Shown in pieces: positions 17,589-27,528 of a stretch of DNA of 35,054 bases; position 1 is the stretch's first letter, and every line of letters starts with the position of its first letter. Origin of the DNA: an uncultured Oxalobacteraceae bacterium (lineage in GTDB: Bacteria > Pseudomonadota > Gammaproteobacteria > Burkholderiales > Burkholderiaceae); the NCBI GenBank assembly GCA_946480015.1, contig CAMLIL010000059.1, positions 1 to 35,054 of the forward strand, written 5' to 3'. The notes under the pieces are model-generated. The model did not search any database. It had not been told where the DNA came from and was given only the letters and a program-made list of their open reading frames with translations. The position numbers and the translations under genes are program-made.

Positions 17589-18632
17589 CTATTCCACCTC
17601 CAACCCAAACAGCCCACGCAGGTCGTTTATTTCTGAAGCGAAAACTCTCCGGTCTTCCTCGTGACGCACGGCCTCGCCAATGACTTCGTACTCGACTCGC
17701 CGATCTGGTGCTTCGCCGCGCGTTTTTCTAAAAATACAAAGTCGGGTCGTATGACCGACGCCGTCCTCACGGAAGTGAATCATGGGGCGAAGACCAAAAA
17801 TCAGTCCATCCGCTATCACAAGCATCTGCCCTTGCAGGAAATATTTTGCAGGTTCAAGCATTTGCTCATGGCTGATCTTGATGTTCTGAATAGTTCTCGT
17901 GGAGCTATGTCCTCTGAATACTTCACACCGCAGAGTTGTTCCATCAACTTGACTTAAATACCGAACGATCTGGATGTCTTCTAGACCATCTAGGTCTGCA
18001 AGAACTTCCACAACGTCTACATAACATTCGCTAATCCAGCCTCGCGCCTGCGCTTCAGACTGCGCTGCGCTATGAGAGAATGCATTCCGGGACTGGTTGA
18101 GTTCCTTCATCGCAGCAAGTGTCGCGGCCGGGGATATTTTTGCGACGCTAGCCAAAATGCCCGCGGCACTCAATTGGGTAGTGATTCCCTCGATGTTCTC
18201 GAGCCTCTTTGCGACACTGTCAGTGAACAAGTCCTTAAGCCTCAGGGGCTCTGTCATCGAAATTCTTCGATGACGACATTCCGCCACAGCTAGTGCATGC
18301 AGGATATCGATGACAGACTCCCAGGTATCCCGAAGAAGGTGCAGGCGCTGCAAATCGCTCTCGTATCCGTTTTCAAATCGATAGAAATAATATGCAATCG
18401 GAGATGGAAACAGGTTGCATACGGATGCTTTTATCTCCTCCTCGCGCTGTTGAATAAAGTCCGAAAAAGTGGCCTCATAAGTATCAGGGCTCATTGTAAA
18501 CAGAACAAGGCTCGGTCTTGGTTGATAACCAAGAATGTCAAGCGCCCCTGATTGTTCGGCATACTGTTCATCTAGCCAATCATTGTACGTTGGACAGGCA
18601 TCGTAATTATTTGAATCAAGTTGGAGTCCCAT
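17589..18632 (-). CDS. Unknown protein with HEPN-like motif, inside the hsd operon
   Basis: I do not recognise this 347-aa protein as a named family. Its ATG (18632) directly follows the hsdS stop (TAAATG), and hsdR starts 34 bp after its end, so it belongs to the operon. Residues 95-215 are mostly helical and contain [14 protein letters not shown], in which Arg182-x4-His187 fits the R-x4-6-H active-site motif of HEPN ribonucleases. The N-terminal 90 residues and the C-terminal 130 (mixed beta; [20 protein letters not shown]) match nothing I know. There is no Walker A, signal peptide or clear TM segment. In the E. coli prr locus the same slot holds PrrC, an anticodon nuclease kept silent by the restriction enzyme. 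A similar guard role is inference. Confidence 0.8.
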   Translation of the reverse strand: MGLQLDSNNYDACPTYNDWLDEQYAEQSGALDILGYQPRPSLVLFTMSPDTYEATFSDFIQQREEEIKASVCNLFPSPIAYYFYRFENGYESDLQRLHLLRDTWESVIDILHALAVAECRHRRISMTEPLRLKDLFTDSVAKRLENIEGITTQLSAAGILASVAKISPAATLAAMKELNQSRNAFSHSAAQSEAQARGWISECYVDVVEVLADLDGLEDIQIVRYLSQVDGTTLRCEVFRGHSSTRTIQNIKISHEQMLEPAKYFLQGQMLVIADGLIFGLRPMIHFREDGVGHTTRLCIFRKTRGEAPDRRVEYEVIGEAVRHEEDRRVFASEINDLRGLFGLEVE

Positions 18633-19965
18633 TTAATCAAGCTCCAGCAATGTGCTCGGCATTGGTATACGTAGTTCACCGGATACGAGATTGGGCAGCA
18701 AGGTGTCGCGTATCTGGGCGAGGAGACGGGATTCTTTTACGTTTGAAAGGATATTCTCAAACCATGCGGAAACAGATTTTTCAAATTCTTGGAGGATTTC
18801 CGACGGCGGTACTGGTCTCTGTATTGCATCGAAGGTTTGCCGGGTAATGGTTGAGAAAACCGAACCATGAGCCATTGCTTTGAGCTGATCTACCATCTGC
18901 AGTGCGCTCAGATAAATGAAATAATCGCCTGCACCCTCTGTTCCTCGAAGTCCATAGCAGGACTGGTTGAACGTTATGCTTCGGCCAGCAATCGCAAGGT
19001 TCCCGACAGTTCCTCGGGCAGAGATGATCGTTGTCCCCTTCGGGATTAGTCTTGCCGAACTACTATCCAACCCTGCTTGAGTTATTGATTTTTCCGTCTC
19101 AGAAACAAAGACATCGCCTGCTTTTGGCGTGTCCACCACTGAGAACCAAGGAATGTCTCCATCCCAGTATTCAGGATTGGATGTTTTAGGTGTTCCGCCA
19201 CTAATGATGTTCATTAGTTGAGTCAGCGGACCCAGTTCCCACCCTTCTGGAATCTGCCCCAACTCCGATTCAACTAGCCTGTCTGGGAAGAGATCGTAGA
19301 AGTGCACAGGCAGACCGGGTAGCGATTTGCCGCGCTTCCAGCGACCATCCAGCTTGGCGCGCACTGGCTCGAAGTCAACGAACCAAGCCGTGAACAAGGC
19401 ACGTGCCATCGCCTTCAAAGTTTCGTTCGTGCGCTGGTTAAGTTCGATCTTGTCGTCCAATGTCCCGAGGATATGAGCGATGGCATGCTGCTCGTCAATG
19501 GGCGGAATGCTCGTTGCAAAGCTCTCGATTCGCCCAGGAGAGGTGTGCTTTACCGTTGTGCCCGTAGCGGAGCCCACCACCCACGAACGGTACTCGTGTG
19601 TGCGCAACAGATACTGAATGAATCGAGGCGACGCTGGTATAGCAGGTTTGAATTCGAGCAAGCCGACACGTTGATTGTGCAGCCAGATGGTTGTGTCATT
19701 TGGGATGCTCGCAGCGTATCCAAGCGTGTCAGACTCTTTGCTGAGGTCTGTCATCGTGACGACAACTTGCCCGGGCTTTAGTACGTAATCCTCCGGCACC
19801 GGCCCGTTATAGTGCTTGCGCTTTCCATCTTGAAAGCCTCCGCCAATAGCGAAATTGCCTGGTGTGACAAGAACTGTTTCCTGTGGTTCGTCGGTGAAGT
19901 ATTCCCCCTTGAACGCGAATCCGTGTTTGACCTTAAATATCTCGCCAAACGTAACAGTGCACCAA

Positions 19966-19976
<11 letters not shown>
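18633..19976 (-). CDS. hsdS: Type I restriction-modification specificity subunit
   Basis: The product is a 447-aa DNA-recognition subunit that binds two half-sites and positions HsdM and HsdR. The ATG at 19976 follows AAGGAG and overlaps the end of hsdM by 11 bases. There are two target-recognition domains: residues about 1-150, and about 240-400 (beginning [28 protein letters not shown]). Each is followed by a conserved coiled-coil spacer: [24 protein letters not shown] near residues 155-185, and [10 protein letters not shown]...[18 protein letters not shown] at the end. The recognition sequence cannot be read from the protein. Confidence 0.95.
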
Positions 19977-21531
<1,555 letters not shown>

Positions 21532-21595
21532 TCTAATTTGCGTGATGTCTGCACTACTACAGGACTGGAGTGATGAACTGTGAACAATTATTTTT

Positions 21596-21676
21596 CTAGG
21601 AAAGAGCGAGTTTATTCATTAATTTCCCCCTTGCTGATGTACGGATGGACAGCGTTTCATCCTTCGGACATTTCAT
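21596..21676 (-). pseudogene. Possible ribbon-helix-helix antitoxin fragment
   Basis: The frame from the ATG at 21676 reads 26 codons, beginning MKCPKDETLSIRTSARGKL, and ends at 21596. It has GGAGG 14 bases upstream. DETLSIRTS-x-x-x-K-L recalls the first strand of CopG-type ribbon-helix-helix proteins, but the helices are missing, so at best this is a truncated remnant. The same frame can be extended upstream to 21796 without adding recognisable sequence. Confidence 0.3.
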
Positions 21677-21878
21677 GATGTAGTCCGTCCTCCATTTTGT
21701 GTTGTAAATGTACGTTGCCTTTGCATTTCCTACCAGCAAATTAAGGTAGACAGCGGCTCGATAAACAGCAGACAGCACCATTAGGGTAGCGCTCAACTAG
21801 TGATTTTCGTGCATGGTCTGGAACGGGTTCGTCGACGCAAATTCTTGATTAGGAATTTTGGATCGAAATCGTCACGTT
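21677..21878. other. AT-rich gap upstream of hsdM, no gene seen
   Basis: About 200 bases between the ribbon-helix-helix-like fragment and the IS5 remnant are AT-richer than the surroundings. No gene and no convincing promoter pair could be supported. With 21532-21595 it should contain the hsd promoter. Confidence 0.3.
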
Positions 21879-22467
21879 AAAAACCTGTTTCAAAAAGAGC
21901 CGCGAGGAGGCTGTTAACTTTTCGGCAAACCTGTTAACCTCGCCAGCTGTAACCACTCGAATGAGGAGATGGGAAAGCCAATTATTGATGACGAACTGTG
22001 GGAACTCATCGAACCCTTGCTGCCCCCAGCGAAGCCGAGACGCTTTTGGTCCGACGCGAACGGCACGCCGATCGCGATCATTCTGACCGGCGCCAACCGC
22101 GACGACGTCACACAACTGGCACCTCTCATCGAGACTATTCCTCCGATTCGCCGTCGGCGCGCCAGACGGCTGCAAGCCCCAGAGCGCGTCTATGCCGACC
22201 GAGCTACGACCACGACAAGTACCGGAGTTTACTGCGCGCCGCCCGCATTCCCACCAAGATCGCCCGCAGACAACCGCACGGCAGCGTGCTTGGGCAAGGT
22301 CCGATTGGTAGTCAAGCGCACGCATGCATGGGTGCATGCGTTCCGCAGTCTCCGCGTGCGCTTCGAGCGCCGCACCGACACCCATTAAGCACTCATGCAT
22401 TTGGCCTGCTGCCTCATCTGCTGGCGCAGCTTCATCGAGCGATCCTCCATTTTAAAATGGGTTCTTA
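21879..22467 (+). mobile_element. Decayed IS5-family (IS427-group-like) element
   Basis: The left end AAAAACCTGTTTCAAAA (21879-21895) and the reversed right end AAGAACCCATTTTAAAA (22450-22466) match at 13 of 17 positions and face inward. Between them lies a broken transposase gene. At about 590 bp it is far shorter than a complete element. A TA is present at both outer borders. The right border falls on the proC stop codon. Confidence 0.55.
21969..22467 (+). pseudogene. Degenerate IS5-family transposase
   Basis: The frame begins MGKPIIDDELWELIEPLLPP, the usual start of IS5/IS427-type transposases. It then jumps directly to DANGTPIAIILTGANRDDVTQL, so about 100 or more residues of the catalytic core are deleted. 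Further on, two frameshifts are needed to follow the family sequence: after VYADRA the reading moves to YDHDKYRSLLRAARIP, then returns for THAWVHAFRSLRVRFERR. A stop at 22386-22388 breaks the terminal LICWRSFIER. It is non-functional. Confidence 0.85.
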
Positions 22468-23274
22468 GTCCTTGCCCATCTCGTCACCGAGCTCGCGGCC
22501 CCGCGCGGCGGCGGCCTTGATCGCGGTGACGATCTTTTCTTTCACCCCACTGTGCTCCATGCTGGTCAGCGCCGCGTAAGTCGTGCCCCCCTTGGACGTC
22601 ACCTTCTCGCGCAGCAGCGGCACCGGATCGCTCGATTGCGCCGCCAGTTGCGCCGCGCCGGTGAAGGTCGCCAGCGCCAGCTGCCTGCCCTGCTCTTCCG
22701 ACAAGCCCAGCTCCAGCGCGGCCTGCTGCATCGCTTCGATGAAGTAGAACACGTAGGCCGGACCGCTGCCCGACACCGCCGTCACCGGATCGATCTGCGC
22801 TTCATCGTCCAGCCACACGGTCTGGCCGACCGCTTTCAAAATGCCGTCGGCGGCTTCCTTCTGCCCGGCCGACACGCCATCCATGGCCACCATGCCGGTA
22901 ATACCCTGGCCGATCAGCGCCGGCGTGTTCGGCATGCTGCGCACGATGGCGCGGTAGCCGCCCAGCCAGCGCGCCAGATCGGCGCCGCGAATGCCCGCCG
23001 CGATCGACAGGATCAGCGGCTGCACGCCGGCGATGTGCGGCAGCAGCGCCGCGGCCACTTCACGCATCTGCTGCGGCTTGACCGCCAACACGATCACCTC
23101 GGCCGCCCCCACCGCGCCATCAATCGCGCCGGCGGTGCTCACGCCATACTGCTCGCGCAGTTTGGCCAGCGCCGCCGCGTTCGGGTCGACCACGTGAATG
23201 CTCGCGCCCTTGTTCGTCAACCCGGCGATCAGCGCCGATGCCATATTGCCGCCACCGATAAATGCAATCTTCAT
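22465..23274 (-). CDS. proC: Pyrroline-5-carboxylate reductase
   Basis: The product is a 269-aa cytoplasmic enzyme that reduces 1-pyrroline-5-carboxylate to proline with NAD(P)H, the last step of proline synthesis. The N-terminal Rossmann motif is MKIAFIGGGNMASALIAGL. VLAVKPQQM and the C-terminal dimer helix signature (VSGSGPAYVFYFIEAM, TSKGGTTYAAL) are intact. The start at 23274 follows AAGGGA. It lies 8 bp after yggS. Its stop codon coincides with the border of the IS5 remnant, so the last residues may not be ancestral. Confidence 0.96.
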   Translation of the reverse strand: MKIAFIGGGNMASALIAGLTNKGASIHVVDPNAAALAKLREQYGVSTAGAIDGAVGAAEVIVLAVKPQQMREVAAALLPHIAGVQPLILSIAAGIRGADLARWLGGYRAIVRSMPNTPALIGQGITGMVAMDGVSAGQKEAADGILKAVGQTVWLDDEAQIDPVTAVSGSGPAYVFYFIEAMQQAALELGLSEEQGRQLALATFTGAAQLAAQSSDPVPLLREKVTSKGGTTYAALTSMEHSGVKEKIVTAIKAAAARGRELGDEMGKD

Positions 23275-23282
23275 ATAGTCCC

Positions 23283-23984
23283 TTAAGCGTAATTACGTGA
23301 TCCAAAAATGGCGCTGCCGATGCGCACTATCGTGGCGCCTTCGGCCACTGCGGCGCCAAGGTCGCCCGACATGCCCATCGATAGCGTATCGAGCGCCAGC
23401 CCGCCCGCGCGCAGCTGCCCGTACAGCGCGCGCACCTGCGCGAACGCCGCGCGCTGCCGGGCGACATCGGTCTCGGGCTCGGGAATGGCCATCAGGCCGC
23501 GCAGGCGCAAGTTGGGCAACTGCGCGACGGCGCGCGCCAGCTCGGCCACCTCGGCCGGCGCGGCGCCGCTCTTGCTGGCCTCGCCGCTGATGTTCACTTG
23601 CAAACAGATATTCAGCGGCGCCATCCCCGCCGGGCGCTGCTCCGACAGCCGCTGCGCAATCTTCAGCCGCTCGACCGTGTGCACCCAGTCGAAGTGGGCC
23701 GCGATCGGTCTTGTCTTATTGCTCTGGATTGGACCGATGAAATGCCATTCGACGGCCACATCGGGTCGCGCTTTCGCCACAGCGTCGATTTTATCGAGCG
23801 CTTCCTGCAAGTAATTTTCGCCGAATGCGCGCTGGCCGGCATCCATCGCGTCGAGCACCGCTTGTGCGGGAAAGGTCTTGGAAACGGCGAGCAGGCATAC
23901 TTCGTTGCGTGCACGCCCAACCTGTGCGGCGGCAGCGCCAATACTCGCATCGACAGCTTGCAGTTTATCGGTGATTGTGGACAT
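23283..23984 (-). CDS. yggS: PLP homeostasis protein, YggS/PROSC family
   Basis: The product is a 233-aa single-domain TIM-barrel protein that binds pyridoxal phosphate and keeps its free level in balance. The PLP lysine is in CLLAVSKTFPAQAV. The family motif is HFIGPIQSNK, followed by the C-terminal SMGMSGDLGAAVAEGATIVRIG-type phosphate site. The ATG at 23984 is chosen because the protein begins there in the family; the longer upstream frame adds 28 unrelated residues. The yggS-proC pair diverging from pilT is also found in other Gram-negative bacteria such as Pseudomonas. Confidence 0.94.
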   Translation of the reverse strand: MSTITDKLQAVDASIGAAAAQVGRARNEVCLLAVSKTFPAQAVLDAMDAGQRAFGENYLQEALDKIDAVAKARPDVAVEWHFIGPIQSNKTRPIAAHFDWVHTVERLKIAQRLSEQRPAGMAPLNICLQVNISGEASKSGAAPAEVAELARAVAQLPNLRLRGLMAIPEPETDVARQRAAFAQVRALYGQLRAGGLALDTLSMGMSGDLGAAVAEGATIVRIGSAIFGSRNYA

Positions 23985-24142
23985 AATGTTTTTTACAGGC
24001 AAGTAAGAGGCTGGTTCAACATGGACAGGGCCAGGCGCAGCGACGCAGACAGCGCCCCTGCACGGCAAGGCGCTGCAACAACGCCATGCCCATTTTGAAA
24101 CGGCCTCTCAGCAGGCGCCCCTACGACGGACAGGAATTATAA

Positions 24143-25186
24143 ATGGACATTTCGGAATTACTCGCATTCTCGGTCAAGAACAAGGCCTCTGACCTCCACC
24201 TGTCGTCCGGCCTGCCGCCGATGATCCGCGTGCACGGCGACGTGCGCCGCATTAATCTGCCGCCGCTGGAGCACAAGGACGTGCACGGCATGATTTATGA
24301 CATCATGAACGACGGCCAGCGCAAGCAGTACGAGGAAGTGCTCGAGTGCGACTTCTCGTTTGCCATTCCCGGCCTGGCGCGCTTTCGCGTCAACGCCTTC
24401 AACCAGGAGCGCGGCGCCGCTGCCGTGCTGCGCACGATTCCGTCCAAGATCCTGTCGCTGGAAGAATTGAACGCGCCGAAGATTTTCGGCGAACTGGCCA
24501 TGCGCCCGCGCGGCCTGGTGCTGGTCACCGGCCCGACCGGTTCGGGCAAGTCGACCACGCTGGCGGCGATGGTCAACCACCTGAACGAAAACGAGTACGG
24601 CCACATCCTGACCATCGAAGACCCGATCGAATTCGTGCACGACTCGAAGAAGTGCCTGATCAACCAGCGCGAAGTCGGCCCGCACACACTGTCGTTCAAC
24701 AACGCGCTGCGCTCGGCGCTGCGCGAAGACCCGGACTGCATCCTGGTGGGCGAACTGCGCGACCTGGAAACCATCCGCCTGGCGCTGTCGGCGGCCGAAA
24801 CCGGCCACCTGGTGTTCGGCACGCTGCACACCTCGTCGGCGGCCAAAACGATCGACCGTATCGTCGACGTGTTCCCCGCCGATGAAAAAGAGATGGTGCG
24901 GGCGATGCTGTCCGAATCGCTGCAGGCGGTCATTTCGCAGACCCTGCTCAAGACCAAGGATGGCGGCGGCCGCGTGGCGGCGCACGAGATCATGATCGGC
25001 ACCCCGGCGATCCGCAACCTGATCCGCGAAGCCAAGATCGCGCAGATGTATTCCGCCATCCAGACCGGCAGCAATGTCGGCATGCAGACACTGGACCAGA
25101 ACCTCACCGACTTGGTACGCCGCAACGTGATATCGTCGGCTGCGGCCCGTTCGGCCGCCAAAACGCCGGATAATTTCCCAGGCTAA
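24143..25186 (+). CDS. pilT: Type IV pilus retraction ATPase PilT
   Basis: The product is a 347-aa hexameric cytoplasmic motor that disassembles type IV pili and drives twitching motility. The ATG follows AGGAATTATAA. The N-terminal PAS-like domain begins MDISELLAFSVKNKASDLHLSSG. The Walker A is GPTGSGKSTT, the Asp-box is LTIEDPIEFVH, the Walker B region is CILVGELRDLETI, and the His-box is GHLVFGTLHTSSA. The C-terminal AIRNLIREAKIAQMYSAIQTG motif is diagnostic of PilT. pilU follows after 12 bp. Confidence 0.97.
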   Translation: MDISELLAFSVKNKASDLHLSSGLPPMIRVHGDVRRINLPPLEHKDVHGMIYDIMNDGQRKQYEEVLECDFSFAIPGLARFRVNAFNQERGAAAVLRTIPSKILSLEELNAPKIFGELAMRPRGLVLVTGPTGSGKSTTLAAMVNHLNENEYGHILTIEDPIEFVHDSKKCLINQREVGPHTLSFNNALRSALREDPDCILVGELRDLETIRLALSAAETGHLVFGTLHTSSAAKTIDRIVDVFPADEKEMVRAMLSESLQAVISQTLLKTKDGGGRVAAHEIMIGTPAIRNLIREAKIAQMYSAIQTGSNVGMQTLDQNLTDLVRRNVISSAAARSAAKTPDNFPG

Positions 25187-25198
25187 GCGAGGAACCGC

Positions 25199-26335
25199 AT
25201 GGAACGCGACCAGGCTTCAAAATTCATGTTCGACCTGCTGCGTCTGATGACCAGCAAGGGCGGTTCGGACCTGTTCATCACGGCCGGTTTCCCGCCCGCA
25301 ATCAAGATCGACGGAAAGATGACGCCGGTGTCGAGCCAGGCGCTCACGCCCGCGCACACGGCCGATCTGGCGCGCGCGATCATGAACGACAAACAGACCG
25401 CCGGCTTCGAACTGTCCAAGGAAGCCAACTTCGCCATCAGTCCGGGCGACCTGGGCCGGTTTCGCGTCTCGGCCTTCGTGCAGATGAGCTGCGTGGGCAT
25501 GGTGCTGCGCACGATCACCAGCACCATCCCCAGGCTGGAAGACCTGCGCCTGCCCGAGGTGCTCAAGGATGTGGTGATGACCAAGCGCGGCCTGGTGATC
25601 ATGGTCGGCGCGACCGGTTCGGGTAAATCGACCACGCTGGCGGCCATGGTCGGCTACCGCAATGAAAACAGCTATGGCCACATCATCACGATCGAAGACC
25701 CGGTCGAGTACGTGCACCCGCACCGCAACTGCGTGATCACCCAGCGCGAAGTGGGCGTCGACACCGACAGCTTCGAAGCGGCCCTGAAGAACTCCCTGCG
25801 CCAGGCTCCCGATGTGATCCAGATCGGCGAGATCCGCGACCGCGAGACCATGGAACACGCGATCGCGTTTGCCGAAACCGGCCACCTGTGCCTGGCCACG
25901 CTGCACGCCAACAGCGCCAATCAGGCGCTCGACCGCATCATCAACTTCTTCCCCGAGGAGCGCCGCGCCCAGCTGCTGATGGACCTGTCGCTGAACCTGA
26001 AGGGCCTGGTCTCGCAGCGCCTGATTCCGCTCAAGCAGAGCAAGGGCCGCTGCGTGGCCATCGAGATCATGCTCAATTCGCCGCTGATTTCGGACCTGAT
26101 CTTCAAGGGCCAGGTGCACGAGATCAAGGAGATCATGAAGAAGTCGCGCGAGCTGGGCATGCAGACCTTCGACCAGGCCCTGTTCGACCTGCACGAAGCC
26201 GACATGATCACTTACGAAGACGCGCTGCGTAACGCCGACTCGGTCAACGACCTGCGCCTGACCATCAAACTCCAGGGTAAGGAAGCCAAGACGCGCGACC
26301 TGTCGGCTGGCACCGAACATCTCGGTATCGTTTGA
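25199..26335 (+). CDS. pilU: Type IV pilus retraction ATPase PilU
   Basis: The product is a 378-aa PilT-dependent accessory retraction motor. The ATG follows GAGGAA. The Walker A is GATGSGKSTT, the Walker B region is VIQIGEIRDRETM, and the His-box is GHLCLATLHANSA. The C-terminal FDQALFDLHEADMITYEDALRNADS-type stretch is of the PilU kind. Its stop TGA overlaps the next ATG by one base, so the glutathione peroxidase gene is translationally coupled. The gene at 8733-9905 is a close paralogue. Confidence 0.95.
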   Translation: MERDQASKFMFDLLRLMTSKGGSDLFITAGFPPAIKIDGKMTPVSSQALTPAHTADLARAIMNDKQTAGFELSKEANFAISPGDLGRFRVSAFVQMSCVGMVLRTITSTIPRLEDLRLPEVLKDVVMTKRGLVIMVGATGSGKSTTLAAMVGYRNENSYGHIITIEDPVEYVHPHRNCVITQREVGVDTDSFEAALKNSLRQAPDVIQIGEIRDRETMEHAIAFAETGHLCLATLHANSANQALDRIINFFPEERRAQLLMDLSLNLKGLVSQRLIPLKQSKGRCVAIEIMLNSPLISDLIFKGQVHEIKEIMKKSRELGMQTFDQALFDLHEADMITYEDALRNADSVNDLRLTIKLQGKEAKTRDLSAGTEHLGIV

Positions 26336-26817
26336 TGAACGTATTCGACTTCAGCGTTACCGACATCGGCGGCCGCCCGGTCGATCTGGCCAGCTATCGC
26401 GGCCATGTACTGCTGGTGGTGAACACCGCCAGCCAGTGCGGCTACACGCCACAGTACGAGGGGCTGGAAAAGCTGTACCGGATGTATGCCGACCAGGGGC
26501 TGGTGGTGCTGGGCTTTCCGTGCAATCAGTTCGGCGCGCAGGAACCCGGATCGGCCGGCGAGATCGAAACCTTCTGCGAAAAGAACTACGGCGTGAGCTT
26601 TCCGCTGTTCGCCAAGATCGACGTCAACGGCCCTGCCGCCGACCCGCTCTACGTGTATCTGAAAAAGGCCGCGCCCGGCCTGCTCGGCACCCAATCCATC
26701 AAATGGAACTTCACCAAGTTCCTCATCGGCAAAGACGGCACCGTCGTCAAGCGCTACGCCCCTTCCGCCACGCCTGAATCGATCGCAGGCGACATCCAGG
26801 CACTGCTCGCCGAGTAG
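26335..26817 (+). CDS. Glutathione peroxidase family protein
   Basis: The product is a 160-aa thiol peroxidase that reduces H2O2 and organic hydroperoxides. The peroxidatic cysteine is in NTASQCGYTPQYEGL; it is Cys, not selenocysteine. The resolving region FPCNQFGAQEPG and the catalytic Trp/Asn in KWNFTKFLIGKDG are intact. The ATG at 26335 shares its A with the pilU stop (TGATG); a TTG one codon earlier is less likely. Coupling to pilU is unusual in function and may only reflect gene order. A stem-loop follows 13 bases after the stop. Confidence 0.93.
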   Translation: MNVFDFSVTDIGGRPVDLASYRGHVLLVVNTASQCGYTPQYEGLEKLYRMYADQGLVVLGFPCNQFGAQEPGSAGEIETFCEKNYGVSFPLFAKIDVNGPAADPLYVYLKKAAPGLLGTQSIKWNFTKFLIGKDGTVVKRYAPSATPESIAGDIQALLAE

Positions 26818-26824
26818 ATATTCA

Positions 26825-26865
26825 CATTGGAAATGGGGTGGATTCCCATTTCACTAATTCCAATG
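26825..26865 (+). terminator. Stem-loop after the glutathione peroxidase gene
   Basis: GAAATGGG (26830-26837) pairs perfectly with CCCATTTC (26845-26852), with an outer pairing of CATTGG (26825-26830) with CCAATG (26860-26865). It lacks a T-run, so termination is uncertain. Confidence 0.4.
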
Positions 26866-27157
26866 ACGAGTTATCCAGCGCATGAATGGGAAGCATCAAA
26901 ACATGTGATTGGATTTATATCGCATCGCGCTTCATACTTCGTTCCAACACTGATCAATAAAGGAAACGAAAATGAACTTACTGAAAACCATGGAAGCCAT
27001 CGCCATCGCCTTAGCCCTGAGCCTGTCGGCCAGCGCATTCGCCAAGGTCCCTGCCGCCACCGTTCCGACTGTCGCCAACAACACCAAGATGATCAAGGTC
27101 GTCATCACCGGCAAGCGTCTGTCGCCTGCGCAGAAGGCCCAACTGGCCGCGCTGTAA
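26863..27157 (+). repeat. Duplicated cassette, left copy (upstream region plus small secreted gene)
   Basis: This stretch and 28739-29040 are direct repeats: about 110 bp of upstream sequence plus a whole small gene. Shared blocks include AGTTATCCA, TGATTGGATTTATATC, CTTCATACTTC, TTCCAACA and CTGATCAATAA just before the gene. Conservation of the non-coding part suggests that it contains the promoter or a regulatory site. Confidence 0.75.
26972..27157 (+). CDS. Small secreted protein, KVVITGKRL family, copy 1
   Basis: The product is a 61-aa precursor. The ATG follows AAAGGAAACGAAA. Residues 1-24 form a signal peptide ending ASAFA, so the mature form is only about 36 residues. The conserved tail reads NNTKMIKVVITGKRLSPAQK and then AQLAAL. 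The family is unknown to me. Copies 2 and 3 (27226-27414, 28852-29040) have the same plan, with the variable part confined to the Ala/Pro-rich linker after the signal peptide. Transport to the periplasm or outside is predicted; the role is unknown. Confidence 0.8.
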   Translation: MNLLKTMEAIAIALALSLSASAFAKVPAATVPTVANNTKMIKVVITGKRLSPAQKAQLAAL

Positions 27158-27225
27158 GCGTCGAACGTTGTCGCCGTAGCAGAAGCAGAAGTACCATTGA
27201 TTTGCTGACTGACTGGGAGAATCGC

Positions 27226-27414
27226 ATGAACATCCTGAAGAACATGGAAGCCATTTTTATCGTTGCCGTCGCGCTGAGCTGTGCTACCGCTTTCGCCGCG
27301 CCAGCCCCTGTGCAAGCACGAGCACCCCAAGCTGCCAGCAACGCCAAGATGATCAAGGTTGTCATCACCGGCAAGCGCCTCACCGCTGCCCAGAAGGCCC
27401 AACTGCCTGCATAA
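27226..27414 (+). CDS. Small secreted protein, KVVITGKRL family, copy 2
   Basis: The product is a 62-aa precursor with a signal peptide ending ATAFA, an Ala/Pro/Gln linker and the conserved KMIKVVITGKRLTAAQKAQL. The last residues (PA) differ from the LAAL of the other copies. The ATG follows GGGAGAATCGC. It lies 68 bp after copy 1 on the same strand and lacks the duplicated upstream region, so it is probably read from the copy 1 promoter. A good terminator follows at 27503. Confidence 0.78.
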   Translation: MNILKNMEAIFIVAVALSCATAFAAPAPVQARAPQAASNAKMIKVVITGKRLTAAQKAQLPA

Positions 27415-27502
27415 GCAGGGTCAAAGCACGGTCGATCGCCAGATCGGCGTGCCTGGCCGGTACATGCCCTCTTCCGCACTGTCGCACATACACTGTTCAT
27501 CC

Positions 27503-27524
27503 ACCGCCTCCGGCGGTTTTTTTT
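27503..27524 (+). terminator. Rho-independent terminator after copy 2
   Basis: ACCGCC (27503-27508) and GGCGGT (27512-27517) form a 6-bp stem with a 3-nt loop, followed by a run of eight T (27517-27524). This is a clear intrinsic terminator for the plus-strand pair of small secreted genes. Confidence 0.85.
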
Positions 27525-27528
27525 CGGG

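Noticed and set aside
26335..26817. Selenocysteine-containing glutathione peroxidase
   Set aside because: The peroxidatic position is an ordinary cysteine codon and no in-frame TGA is present.
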